DNA of 64,000 nt from the NCBI GenBank assembly GCA_031841125.1, contig CM063106.1:7502001-7566000 (forward strand). The letters are read 5' to 3'. The notes beneath the pieces were generated by a model that saw only the letters and a program-made list of their open reading frames with translations, did not search any database and was not told where the DNA came from. Numbering within the stretch: position 1 is the first letter of the stretch; each line of letters opens with the position of its first letter. Position numbers and translations under genes: made by a program. Of the stretch, positions 36,901 through 48,400 are shown one piece after another. Source of the stretch: Acanthococcus lagerstroemiae. Lineage: Eukaryota > Arthropoda > Insecta > Hemiptera > Eriococcidae.

Positions 36901-37228
36901 CTCTTAAACACCGTAAACCGGGGCTACTTTACATTTACTGGGGAACTTTACACAGTACCTGTTTTTACCACGTTAGCGAAAAGAATTGTACAATCTAGAA
37001 AAGAGGGAACATTAATTGTGGTCTTATTGTGTTCCTGGATGTTTACTCGATCAGGTTAGGTATTTTCGAGTCGAAAAAAGTGTATTTAACGGTGTTTGAG
37101 AACACTGCGAAAATATCAGTGCCAAGCAAGGTGAAAATATTGGGTTACAAAATTCCCTCTATTTACAGTATACAATACTATGGAATATTTTTTATCGTGA
37201 CGTAAACCGCGACGCAGAGTATTATCAG

Positions 37229-37918
37229 TAGAAACCGGATTTTTCGGTAGGAAAACGTGAGATTTTCGGTACAAGTACCTGAAAAATCGGTAATAATCGG
37301 TTTTTAAGGGAAAATGAGTGGAAAGAAAATCGTTTATTCGAATTATAATTTTATGAAGTTTCTTACGACATATGTTTACAAAAATGTACTGGTATGCATC
37401 ACAATAACATGTTTTTCAATGTTCTCGGCCGTTAAATTGTGTCTCCTATCAGAGAGAATACATTTGTATTCGGAGAAACTCCGTTCCAAATCTACAGAAG
37501 CAAGTGGTACGTGAGTATAAGCAGAAAAAATGATCGGATTTCGGGAAATTTCTGTAGTAACGAGACCGTCACTATGAGTGAGAGCTGAAGATAGTTTGCT
37601 CAGTTCTGTGAACCCAGCATTTTTCTCAAAAACATTGTTGAATTTCGTTCGCAGACGGTGTCTTTTCGGCCCCCTTGACGTGTCATATCCACAATTTAAT
37701 AGGTACTTTGTTATTATTGTTGTAAAATAGAGATTTCTAATAATTTCGGTGTTTTCAGTTTTTTTCGCATTTTCGGTTTTTTTCACGCCCTCGGTGTTTT
37801 TCGGTAAAATATAATTTTTTCCCTGCGTCCCATTCATCACAATTCGAACTTCACTTTAAATATTACTGATTTCGTACTTCAGGAAAAAAGTGTTGAATAC
37901 CTAGGAATCCGGTCTCTA
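37229..37918 (-). mobile_element. hAT element with transposase C-terminus, perfect 8-bp duplication
   Basis: Ends TAGAAACCGGAT and ATCCGGTCTCTA (inverted, one mismatch). The flanks at 37221-37228 and 37919-37926 are both ATTATCAG. It is 690 bp and carries a fragment of a hAT transposase on the minus strand. It has lost most of the gene but kept both termini, so it could once have been moved in trans. Confidence 0.9.
37376..37840 (-). pseudogene. hAT transposase C-terminal fragment (hATC dimerisation region)
   Basis: The 154-codon frame ends with PLASVDLERSFSEYKCILSD then RRHNLTAENIEKHVIV, the conserved hAT C-terminal dimerisation block (ERSFS...RR..LT.EN). The upstream part (KRHRLRTKFNNVFEKNAGF...) may be weakly related transposase sequence. 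The N-terminal Lys/Asn-rich start looks like translated terminal repeat. No BED finger or catalytic Asp residues are present, so it is inactive. Confidence 0.82.
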
Positions 37919-38138
37919 ATTATCAGCTTTCGAACAATACATGATAGTATGGGGAAGGATGCGTGCATGAATGACTGGACGATCCGACTGGAGGCGATTG
38001 TTGGTTTGAAATCCTGTTGTCACTGTTGTACGCTACAGAGTACAGACTTTCCAATCTTCAGTAACTTTGTATAAATAAATGGTTAGTTACAGTGAGTTAG
38101 TGGTATAAAAATGAATGGGTTTTTTCTTCTTTTCTTTA

Positions 38139-38610
38139 CGTGTGAGGCGGCGCTGTATGCGCCAAGGGCTCAGTCTTTATTGTAGTCCATTGCACTATTC
38201 CTCAAGCTGCTATTAAGGATCAGCTCAGCAGCCTCACTTTTATAGCCGAAGTGAGAATTTCACTGAACTCTATCCCCTTGACTTCACTGGGTGCTGGATA
38301 TACTCTAGTCCCAGTGCTTCGCGTCTTGTCCCGGCTTTTGCTGGGCATTAACATATGATATGGATCGAGGTTTCTTCCTCTTCTCCACAGTATACCTACA
38401 GGAGCCACTTTTCACTTCTCCTATTTTATACCACATGTGTTTTGTGGCTTCATGACCAGTTAGTAGTCCGACCATGAGCCAAGCCCTAATAAGAACTTGG
38501 CATACTTCCTGAGGGCGTCCCCTCTCAGTGTTTTGCTGACTTTCATGCCACTGACCAACCGCCAGTGCATTTCCGTCTGCTTACTTATCCAAGCCTTTAC
38601 TTAGGATTTT
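38139..38610 (-). pseudogene. LINE C-terminal/3' fragment, copy 2 of the 57978-58598 family
   Basis: It aligns through its length with 57978-58598 (shared GGATCGAGGTTTCTTCCTCT, TAGTAGTCCGACCATGAGCC, CAACCGCCAGT). The coding strand is minus, but stops and indels break the frame; only the segment 38220-38408 reads openly. It is nested within the TIR element 36910-39131. Confidence 0.75.
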
Positions 38611-39131
38611 TAAAATGAATGGTTAGTTATAGTGAGTTAGAGAGTAAATAAAAAATAATAATAATAAGTCTGGAAGAGAATTCAGTAAATAAAAATGTAA
38701 TAAAAAAATTATTATTTTTTTTTTTATGAGAAACTTTGAATTTATTCAAACGTTGTTCGGAACCATCGTTACCCACTTGAAATGTTCTCTCACGATTTCG
38801 CGTGATTATTACTAAGTTGTTAGTTTGTTCTCAGTCTTTTCTCAACATTTCGGTTCAGAATACATACGTTCTGCCACAATTGTGCGTGTATTTTGTGTCA
38901 TCTGTAAAGTAGACCCAAAGCCGTTCAACTTTACCCATCGACTTTCAGGCGTCATAACTCTCGACCCCCGAGCCCAAGGTCATTATTTTTGCGATGGATG
39001 TTTTCCTAATATGGTTTACTTTCCAATAATACCACTATTGATAACTTTCAATAACATTCATCCATTTACCCCAGCGAAAAAACTAAAATAAAATAAAAAT
39101 AAAAATGTGTAAAATAGCCCCGGTTTACGGT

Positions 39132-40782
39132 ATCCAGTTTTTTAAACGCTGAGAACAGCCGATTGCATTTTTCTCTTTTTCGATCTACAATTTATGACTT
39201 TTTGCCGTTTGCAAAAATTAATATAATTTTTGAGCTCATTTCCATGTTATCATAGGACATAGGTTATCCATATTAAGGTACCAAAACAAACACTTTTTCA
39301 AAATGACTTACTGCCAGTTCTGAACCTTCAACCGAAAAACTTTATATATCATTCCAATCGTGTTCCTTTGGGCTAAAAATAACATTTTCGAGAAAAAAAT
39401 TTCAATCACTTTTTTCCAAAATTATGACAAAACATACTCGATAATAAATAAATGAAAAAGTTGAAAGCATTATAATAGTTTTTTTTTAATATTTCTTTTG
39501 GAGAGGGGGCTTCCCAGTTTGAATTTTTAACATGTATCGAGATGGTACAGCAAGGACAATAACTTAAATTTTTTGCCGGCTAGTATCGCCATAAGCAGAT
39601 GAGATAGGCCGGTGGTCCATATTGAGACCCGGTCCATGATTCCGGGTTATTTCCCCGAATCCGTTTCCCTGACAGGCCATTTCCCCGACAAGCCATTTTC
39701 CTGAAGTTTTTTACCCTAATTCATTTTCCTGACAGTACATACAAGGCCCGACAGTTTTTTCAGGTAATAAAAATTCAGGGAAATATCTTGTCGGGGAAAT
39801 GGACTGTCGGACAATTGGATTCGGGTAACTGTCCTGAAACCCCGGTCCATATTCGGCTGTTTTATTTTTTTATATGAACATGATCGCAACACTGAAGATG
39901 GCGGAACAGCCGAAAGCGCTCTGGACTACAGAAGAAGAAATGGTGAATTGGCACACCCTACATACAGAATATTAACGAGATCATTCACACTCCAACATGG
40001 ACACTATGATCGCAATTTCACCTAGGTATTTTCACCGTGGAGTCAAAATGATATCAGAAATGAATTCAGGGATCTTCGAAACCTGAAAAACGATATTGTC
40101 AGGAACGGAATAGTCGGAAGAAAGAAAATGAACATCTTCTGGCAGGGTAAGAGTGCTCGTATATCCTTCCTTCCCGAACGTTTAGCCCCACAAAATTTCA
40201 TTACTCTGTCTTAATCTAGTGCATGTACTACGGGATGGCTTGTTACAGTAGAGATTCAGTAGTTTTTTGAAAATTGATTAATGCTTGGTCTACCCAATCA
40301 CGGGCCTAGTGATATCCGAATAGGGGAGGGGGTATAAAGGTACATTTTATCCAACCCATTTTTCGAGGAGGGTTACAAGTATCGATTATGTCCCTCACTT
40401 CCCTCCCAGTTTTCACTTGTCAATTCGCATTTTTATGATATTTCTGACAACGAACCTCTTTTATGTTTGAAATTCTCTCAAAATTGTTACTCCGTTTCTT
40501 CAGTGGAATTAAGGAAATTTAACAGGGCGCTTCGGAAGGTATTTTCATTTCTCGTGTAAATAATTAAATAGCTGAATAGGTACTAAGTGTTCAAAACTGC
40601 AAGTACTTGTCTCGTATCTATTCACTCAGTTACTGTTGTGAGGATAAAGAAATGATTAATTCAGCAGGGGAGGGGGTTGAAAGATATTAAATTCTAGAGC
40701 ATATTTTGAACTACCCCTACTGAAATTGCTTCTTAGATCCATCACTGATGGGTGATCTTACCCTACATTTTCAACTCGTGCT
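39132..40782. repeat. Spacer with a CCCGACAAGCCATTTTCCTG minisatellite
   Basis: 39630-39840 repeats phrases like CCCCGACAGGCCATTTCCC and, further right, their complement (GTCGGGGAAATGGACTGTCG), making a loose hairpin. Related wording occurs at 59640-59860. The remaining sequence is AT-rich without a gene. Confidence 0.5.
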
Positions 40783-40790
40783 GTCAGTAG

Positions 40791-42007
40791 CAAGCCCGTA
40801 TTTAGGCATGGGCTGAAGGGGCTTTAGTCCAAGGCGGCAGATTTTTAGAGGCTGCCGGGAGCGACAAACGAAAGACGAATTCTTTTTAAACGTATAGTTC
40901 ACTCGAAAAGAATACAACGATAAATGAAGCAGACTACAGTTTTACGTTCAACTAAATTTAATTTAATTTAATTTTAAAAAACTCAAAAATGACGAATATG
41001 AGTAGCTAAATGAGTGTATTTCCTTTCATAGACAGATTAAAAAGTTAAAACTGTTAAATTTTGTTTGCATATGGCATGTCGCTCCATTCTATTTCTTCAG
41101 ACGTTTGAATTTTATAAAAGCGTCGACAGCAAGCGTCGAAAAATTCGTAAGCCTCGATCAGATGAGACAAAACAAAATAAAATGGAATTGACTGGTCTAG
41201 AAAAACTCCGTGTCTCCACTTTTTTCGTTATTATCGACAACTTACACAACGAACTTGTCAGAAGACACAGTGCCTATGAAAAATTCAATGAGAAATTTTC
41301 TTTCTTAGATTTAGCCAAAAAGGAAATGACTCGCGTTGAAATTGAAAGCAACGCCAGATTTTTGATAAATTCCTCTATCCAAACGATTTAGTAAGTACTC
41401 TTATTGATGAGTGCATTCATTTTAATGCGCATTTACTTTTAAAAACTACATTTCAAAACAATGGACTAGCATTCAGATCATTCTATGACTAGTTTTTTAG
41501 TGTACAATTTAACACCATCCATCCCAAATTGACCTCGTTTTCCGCTTGTTTTTGTGTATGGCCTGTACCAATTGGAACTTTTCTCCTCTCAGTCGTATTA
41601 AGAATTATCTTTGGTCTGCAATGTTACAACAAAAACTTAATTCGCTCGCAATTTTTAATATTAAGTACAAAATCGTGAAAAAATTTGAGTACGGAGAGAT
41701 TATCAACGATTTAGCGAGTAAAAAATCAATAAAAAAAAGTCTTTACATAACTTGTTCATTTTATATTTGTTTTTATGATGCATTTAATTTAATATCACAA
41801 CATTTGTTAATGTAATTAGGTATTTCTTTTTAATAAATGATTATCAGGAATTAGGGATTTTTCATTTCCAGCAAAACATGTTTATCACCACTTACATTTT
41901 TATATATTTGAAGACCTCCTAAGCCCCATCCGCTTGAAAAAAATAAAAAAAATGTATGGAGAAAACGCGCATAGAATTTCATAGGCAAAAAGCTAAGTGC
42001 GGCTTTG
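40791..42007 (+). mobile_element. hAT element with ZMYM1-like transposase remnants, perfect 8-bp duplication
   Basis: The left end CAAGCCCGTATTTAGGC and right end GCTAAGTGCGGCTTTG are diverged inverted repeats. The flanks at 40783-40790 and 42008-42015 are both GTCAGTAG. It is 1,217 bp, holding an internally deleted transposase (41065-41815). The GGGGCTTTAGTCC-AAGGCGGCAG subterminal text resembles that of the hAT element at 51201-53204. Confidence 0.87.
41065..41815 (+). pseudogene. Internally deleted hAT transposase (ZMYM1/DUF4371-like)
   Basis: The first frame (41065-41391) has SKRRKIRKPRSDE, then a segment (LEKLRVSTFFVIIDNLHNEL, RRHSAYEKFNEKFSFL) typical of the start of the catalytic half of ZMYM1-like hAT proteins. 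After about 150 bp of broken sequence a second frame (to 41815) reads NFSPLSRIKNYLWSAM, LNSLAIFNIKYKI and INDLASKKS, the C-terminal dimerisation end of the same family. The intervening helical insertion is deleted. It is inactive. Confidence 0.8.
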
Positions 42008-42015
42008 GTCAGTAG

Positions 42016-43435
42016 TCATTTGAAACGATCATTCGATCAAGTACAGCCGTTTCATTTTCAAATTTCACGCTACATTTAAGGTTGGTCGATGATCATTGTG
42101 CTATTGATAGGCTGAATATTTAATTAACGCTAGAAGCCTGCACAAAATAACGATTTTTGCAGTAATTGTTGATTCAACTCGATTTTGAATTCATTTCTCA
42201 AGGTCCTCAAGAGGTACGTATAAAAAAAGGACGATGAAAAGAAAAATAATCATTTTAGTTAACCGAGCTTTTTGTGTACAGTCACATAATTTCAAACCAA
42301 CACGAAATAATACCCTCGATTTTGATTTTAGGGTAAAATTCTGTTTCAAACAAACGACTGTCCACTGATATGCACATCTGCAAGTCGTGTCATTTTAACG
42401 TCGATTTTTTTTTAATTTAGTTTTTTGTAAAGCTCTGCGATAGAAATGAATCTGAATCTCAAATAAATGCTGATTTTTGTAACGAATCGATGGTACTGAG
42501 CGGAAGCAGTGTAAAATTTAATATCACTCCTTCCTGAAAGTCGGTAGCAAGAAAACGAAAAAGTAAATACTAGAATTTTTGATAGTAATATTCCTTCGTA
42601 ATTATTTTTATGGAAGGCGCCGGTTTTCCGAACTTCAGACCGAAACGCGATATTTTTATTTCGAAGCACTTGAAATCGAGACTAAGATATAACTTTCGAT
42701 ATTCAGAGAACTCTTATTCTCATAAAAATCGGTATAATATCGACCGAGGAGATATATTTCAAAAGAATAGAATGAACAAAAAATAATATCCACGAATAAA
42801 ACCAAGAAGAAGAATGATTAAAAATAGAGTGGCGAGAAGACAGACAGTCGACTAAGCAGGCTCAACTGCATGTATTCGGAGCAAAAAAATATGAACATAA
42901 TTTTCATAACGTTCGCGTTACTAATTGCCGGGGAAATTTGTAGAAAATTAGAATTACTAAAAAAATTATGTCTACAGTTGAAGGTTACATACGGTCATAC
43001 AAGGAAAAAATTTGAAGCCGAACAGTAGACTCTCTTGGAACTCTACTCCTTTTAAGGATGTTCTCAGCCAGCAAGCCATCTAATACTTCAGCCGATAAGG
43101 AGGTAATGAATAAAATGAACAGTAATATTTCCATAACGTAGATTCCCATAAAATTAATTTTTCAATGAACAAACACACTTAAGTCTAGAAAATATATTAT
43201 CGTTACAAGAAGTGGTGATCTTTGAATACAAATATCTCAGTACATATGCATCTCGCCGATATGGAAATTTGATAGGATTATCTGAACTAAGCTGCTTTAT
43301 AACATAACACTAATAACTTTTAAAATACCCAATTCTGGACGCAGGCCCGGGACTAAGATTCTTCTATAGGGTAGATTTCATATGGTGTTAACCCTTTAAA
43401 GAGATAAAAAACAGTCATTCGCGAGCTAAGCAAGA
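42016..43435. other. AT-rich spacer
   Basis: No element ends or domain motifs were recognised. Confidence 0.35.
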
Positions 43436-43439
43436 AAAA

Positions 43440-43905
43440 TATTATCATTTTGACATAGATAAGTCTAGTGGCTCAGCACGCGAAAAATTCCACAGAAAAA
43501 GCTCTCAAAAAACGTTCCGCAGAAAATGTTCCGCAGAGAAACGTTACCATTGTGATGTAGTGGCGTATTCCTCTTTAGACGGTTATTCGTTTCATCACGT
43601 TTCGACCGGCCAACAGGGGAAATGCCGAGCGATGCCGAGAATGGACGACTAGAGAAGGCATTGGAATGTAGGTGCGCGCATCAATGCGGTCACCTTGCTT
43701 GGAGGACATATCCATGTAACAATGTCCTTCCGCGTAGCAGTCGGACTCCTTTTTATTTTGAGAGAACTTCTATGGAAATTCTTATTTTCGATGGTAAAGG
43801 GGATATTATCCATAAATCCTCTCCTCTCCCCCTGAAACCGGCCATGTTTGAACGTATCCATTTTTGGGAAATTTATTATTCTTTAATTAAGTAAAAGGTA
43901 TACAC
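43440..43905 (-). repeat. Dispersed repeat family A, copy 2
   Basis: Homologous in reverse to 11375-11720. Its right part (43648-43900) is repeated in direct orientation at 45028-45385, on the other side of the hAT element 43906-45027. The small frames across it are not conserved between copies. Confidence 0.72.
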
Positions 43906-45027
43906 CAGTGGCGAATGCTTTGGTACATCTAGTCACTCGGCGATGTACCAAGGAAAATGGGAGGGGGGAAAAGAAATCTTATAACTTTGTACAGGTATCA
44001 CAATTCTATTTTTTCGCATTAATTTCCACAAAAAAGTCTGGTTTTTTTTTCTACCGCGTCCTCACTATACAGCGCATCCTACATATTGAGGGACATATCG
44101 AAGAGTTTTTCCAGGTGTGGGGTAAAAATTGTAAGTCTCAACTAACTTAACTCAGAATTCTCAAGTATCAAACCAAAAAAAAAAAAAAAAAAAAAAAACT
44201 GTTGAATTTTTCCAACTGACTCAACTCAGAACTCCCCAAGTACAAAGCAAGAAAAGAAAGAAAAAAAGAAACTTTTGACCGGTTGGATTTCTTCAACTGA
44301 CTCAACTCAAAATTCCCAAGTATCAAAGCAAAAGAAGAAAAATCTTTTGACTTGTTGGGTTTTCCCAACTTATCAACTCAATTCCCAAGTATTTACAAAA
44401 AAAAAACAAAAAAAACACCTTTTAACTTATTGTTGGGTTTTTCCAACTCGCCTGACTGAAATGGTAAATTTCCCAACTGCTGAGCGAAAAAATCCGGTAA
44501 GTTCCCCCCTTCCCCCTTCCCCTCCAGTATCGGTACGTTCCTGTACATACCCAAATTTCGTGTACCGGCTGCTCAAAAGATATCGTCAGCGAGTACAATT
44601 GACCAGTGTGCGTAAAAAACAGGTTTCACACATGCGCACAAGAATATCTGGTGAATGTAAGGGGCCAAGTCCATCGCCACGTTGAGAGATTCTCACTGCC
44701 ACTGGTGTTTTATTGTTTACTGTGCGCATGTCATTGTTTTTATTTGACGAAGATCAGATTTTTACGAAAAAGTAATTATTGTTAAATTTGTTCAGCTTAG
44801 CGGCAGACAGATTGATTTTATTTATAAATAATTTTGTGTTTTTATTATAATAATCATAATTCCCTTGCTTTATTATTCTAATTTTTATTTTCTGCAATCA
44901 CTTAATCAAAATCCGGTTTCAGTTGTTTTTTTTCCCAAGGGGAAGAAAGAAATGGGAGGAGGTGTGATGAAAAGGTGCTGCTGAATCTTGGAGATGTATC
45001 TTTAAAAAAAAGCAGGGTTCGCCACTG
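43906..45027. mobile_element. hAT-type element, CAGTGGCGAA ends, no duplication
   Basis: Begins CAGTGGCGAATGC and ends GGGTTCGCCACTG. It is 1,122 bp, containing the nested MITE 44088-44543. The flanks GTATACAC and GACTAGAG do not match, but both sides carry copies of repeat family A, suggesting recombination between copies after insertion. Confidence 0.6.
44088..44543. mobile_element. CAGGGACGTACC hAT-type MITE with expanded tandem repeat
   Basis: Begins GAGGGACATATCG (first base mutated) and ends CGGTACGTTCCTG. The flanks TACATATT (44080-44087) and TACATACC (44544-44551) match at 6 of 8. Inside, the roughly 65-bp unit (TTGGATTTTTCCAACTGACT...CTCAAAATTCCCAAGTATC) is repeated four times, separated by A-rich runs. 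Confidence 0.82.
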
Positions 45028-45385
45028 GACTAGAGAAGGCATTGAAATGTAGGTATGCGCATCAGTGCGGTCACCTGGCTTGGAAGACATGGTGTTGTGG
45101 GACGTATGGCGATGCACGCATGCCAAAGTGGCCCCTGAGACACCGCACCCCCGGCACCGGAAACTACCCTTTCGGGCATCATATCCATGTAACAAAATGT
45201 CCTTCCATGCAGCAGTTGGACTCCTTTGTATTTTGAGAGAATTTCTATGGAAATTTTTATTTTCGATGGTGAAGGGGATATTATCCACAAATCCTCTCCT
45301 CTCCCCCTGGAACCGGCCATGTTTGAACTTATCGATTTTTGAGAAATTTATTATTCTTCAGTTGAGTAAAATGTATAAGCGTAAA
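45028..45385 (-). repeat. Dispersed repeat family A, copy 3, with R1-like insertion
   Basis: Direct repeat of 43648-43900 with about 92 extra bases (45091-45182) between GGAAGACAT and ATCCATGTAAC. Copies 1 and 2 are continuous at this site, so the extra block is an insertion. Confidence 0.75.
45091..45182 (-). mobile_element. R1-like 3'-terminal 92-bp insertion
   Basis: On the plus strand GGACGTATGGCGATGCACGC...CTACCCTTTCGGGCATC is the reverse complement of the last roughly 90 bp of the R1-like element at 26027-26923. The insertion is extremely 5' truncated. At most a 3-bp CAT is repeated at its borders. Confidence 0.8.
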
Positions 45386-45389
45386 TAAC

Positions 45390-47142
45390 CAACCTGGAGT
45401 GTGTATGTGTGTGTGGATGTATGTGGGGGTGGGCGACTGACAAGCATCAAAATAGTGTTCAAATTGTTTCGTTCTTATAATTTTCAAATTAGAGACCCTT
45501 ACGAGGATTTGGGGCTAGCCCCCTTTCAGTATCACCTATTTACGCCTATGATAAGGAGGTATCACAAAGATATTATCTGGTTTCTTCAATAAACAAAATC
45601 GTAATTTTTCTAAAACAAAACTATTCGCTATGAGCGATCGAGATTTCAGTAACTCAATTACAACTAACTGGCAATTGTACAATGTACCCTTTCACATTTT
45701 ACCTCTTCCTCTAGTTGATGGTTCGGCTGAGATCATACAAAGACAGACACAGGCATGTTTGATACAGAGACCCAGAGAGACACATATCTTTGATCTTCGC
45801 TCGTTGGCTGTCAGCGAACATTGAATTTTCAATTCGTTTAAGAATTTGATAAACGAATTTCAAAGCTTTTTTTCTACGAGTTCACATATGTATACTCATT
45901 CAGTTGTGGGAAAGATGAGTTCTGTAATAAAAGGGTCATGTAGGTACCTCGTAGAATCGAAAACGTGTTTGATCACCAGTCACTTTTCCTTAAAATTTTG
46001 CAATTGTAGCACTGCAGATTCAATTTTGAATCTGCAGTCTATATTTTACTGTTCTACGGATTCCCATTCATGTAATTCCTGAACAATGTGAATCGAAAGC
46101 TACCAGTTCTCGAAATGGTAGATGGTGGTCCAAAAGAAAACGTATATCCGAGAAAAATCATGTCATCTCTTCTTTTAATGTTTTCCCTTGAATCTGCCGC
46201 TAATGAAGCTCAATAATTCAGTATTCGAGCCGCATCACAGTGAAGAGAGTTCAAATTGTAAGTAAGGGCTCTCACGAAATTGCTACACCGCTTCGCATTT
46301 GAAAAGCCACTTCATGATGTATAAACATAGAGAACAGATTATCAAATTCATGATTTAATAACATTATTTGGAATCACTTTTAGCTTCGACGACGGCCGTC
46401 AGCCATGTTTACCCGCACAGCCTTTCAACACTTTTCAACGTTTCTAACAATTTCGTATAATCGCACAGCAGTGTTGTGAGATATATTTGTTCAGTTCAGG
46501 GATCGGTATAGCCTACTTTGAAATTGATTCGCGAACAGTTTACACGCACAGCAGTATTATAGTATTCGCATGTCCTGATTCATTGGTTGAGAATACAGAA
46601 AGTCTTCCTGCTACGTCTTAGGAAAATCAAATTTCCAACCCATTTTCGTGAAGAAAAGCATTCGAACAACCTGGTGAGAATTCGAAATTACATATTACGG
46701 CGATGACAAGAGTTTATTTATATTCGTGTTTTCTTTTTCTCCCTTTTTCTATTGGTATTTTTGAAGCATAGAACAGACAAATGGAAAGAAGAAATTCTGC
46801 GCTAATTATGATATTCGGAAAATAAAAGTCGGAACTTGCGTGTTCGCATTTGTAAAATCTGACAGTCGCGAGTGTAGATGGAAATGAAATCATTAAGTCA
46901 TGGAAGAGGGAAGGAAATAGGCAAACAGCAATGGGTATTCTTTATTCGATGAACTGATGTAGGATAGTAAAATGGCAAGAAATGAGAGTGGATGAAAGTG
47001 CAGATTTCGATAGCGAAACACTGGCGGCGTTCACATGTATGAGGCCTTTCTGTAGCACAAATGTGTGGACTCAGGTGAAGAGTGGAGCTTCACCACCCTT
47101 TTTCTTGGCATCAATATTTTTGAATTTTATCATATGAGTTCA
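45390..47142. other. Spacer with GT-rich simple sequence
   Basis: 45398-45430 is a GTGTGTATGT-type simple repeat. Otherwise no gene or element is recognised. Frames up to 78 codons are unassigned. Confidence 0.35.
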
Positions 47143-47150
47143 AATGGAAC

Positions 47151-47294
47151 CATAGGCGCAAATGGGATCTTCTAAATAGCCCCCTGCCCCCTAACACTGA
47201 AAACTTATCAAAGAAAATGATGCGGGGTGGTGTCGTTTCATAATGAGGAGGCTTAAGCCCCCCCCCCTAGTTCTGAGCCCTATTTGCACTTCTG
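47151..47294. mobile_element. hAT-type MITE, 144 bp, CATAGGCGCAAATGGG family
   Basis: The left end CATAGGCGCAAATGGG faces CCCTATTTGCACTTCTG. The flanks AATGGAAC (47143-47150) and TATGGAAC (47295-47302) match at 7 of 8. C- and G-runs lie inside, and there is no coding potential. Confidence 0.82.
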
Positions 47295-47449
47295 TATGGA
47301 ACAACAAGAAAAATTTTCTGAACTTTCCTGGTGGTCCCAACAAGAATCTCGCATTTTCGCATAAGAATAATGGATGCAAAATTTTATTGAATATTACAAA
47401 ATGACCATCCGATGAGCTGACTATTTCGGAAGATTGAAGTTCAGATTCT

Positions 47450-48400
47450 TCCTGGCTCCGTTAAATAAATTCAGGACTAGCACTGGCATGCCTAAGACTC
47501 TTCAAGCCTAATTCAATACTATTGCAGCAAAATTTTAGATTTTTCAGGACACGTTTAATACTCTTCAACACTCTCTACTGGACTCCGGACTTACTTAAGA
47601 CTAGTTTCGACCTGCTGAAGTATTTTTGAAGACGTTTCAAATTTATTGGACACCCTTGGAGATCTTTGAAACTTTATTCAGACTTGCTAAAATATTTTTC
47701 TTTTTTACGGTTACCTGTTTAAGACTCTTTTAAACTTGTTTCATACTTTTCAAGACCCATTAGAAAAGTTTAGATTATTTGAGACTCTGGATTTTTCTGA
47801 ACTTGTTTAAGGCATTTCACAACTATTTTAAGACTCTTCTACATTGGTCTTCTACCATCCTGTCTGTAAAAGTTCTAATAAGTTTGAATCAGACTTGAAA
47901 ATACTCTTGAAAAAGTCTGTAAAAAAGTGTTAATCAGTTTCAGACACGACTGGCGTAGGATTACAGAGTTTTAAACATCACTGTAAAAATCTGGAAGTGT
48001 CTAAAACACTTCTACAAGAGGGTTAATGAAGTTTTCATTGTCATGAACAAGTTTGAAACAAAGATTTGTAATTGAAATCCTAAATCCACCTTCGGTTCCC
48101 CAGGCTTGTTCCTAAAACAAACTCAAGCTTTTCCAGCCGATTTGGAAAATATCGACGAAACCGAGGGTCACATTTGGTAGAACTGGAAGCGTGGAAAATA
48201 ATCTCGTGAAGCCTTGAGACTATTCTACGCTCAATTAAATGGAGTTCGAAAGAGTCTTAGGGGTAATCCAACATCTGTCTAAAAGAGTCTTAGAAAAGTT
48301 GCTAAGCCTTAAACAGGTTTAGAAAATCTCTAAGGCGTTCCAAAGAATCCTACACCCGTCTAAGGTATCTGAAAAAAGTCTAAAAGGATCTTAAACAGGC
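47450..48400. repeat. Foldback repeat of GACTCTT/AAGAGTC phrases
   Basis: The left half (47480-47880) is made of phrases like TAAGACTCTTTTAAACTTGTTTCA. The right half (47880-48400) is made of their complements (AAAAGAGTCTTAGAAAAGTT). The two halves could form a long imperfect hairpin. Related wording occurs at 49960-50110 and 57785-57885, so the motif is dispersed. Confidence 0.65.

Larger units (their letters stand above)
36910..39131. mobile_element. 2.2-kb TIR element, ACCGTAAACCGGGGCTA ends, hosting two others
   Basis: The left end ACCGTAAACCGGGGCTAC and the right end, its complement ending TAGCCCCGGTTTACGGT, pair over about 24 bp with one mismatch. It contains a hAT element (37229-37918) and a LINE fragment (38139-38610). 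The remaining sequence shows no transposase. The ends resemble in style the TA-type MITEs at 15905 and 53710 (ACCGTNAACTGGGG). The target duplication is not clear. Confidence 0.72.

Noticed and set aside
36731..36901. Another CAGTGGCG hAT MITE
   Set aside because: The left end is convincing, but no right inverted end was found; the possible flank match CTTTTAGA/CTCTTAAA is only 6 of 8.
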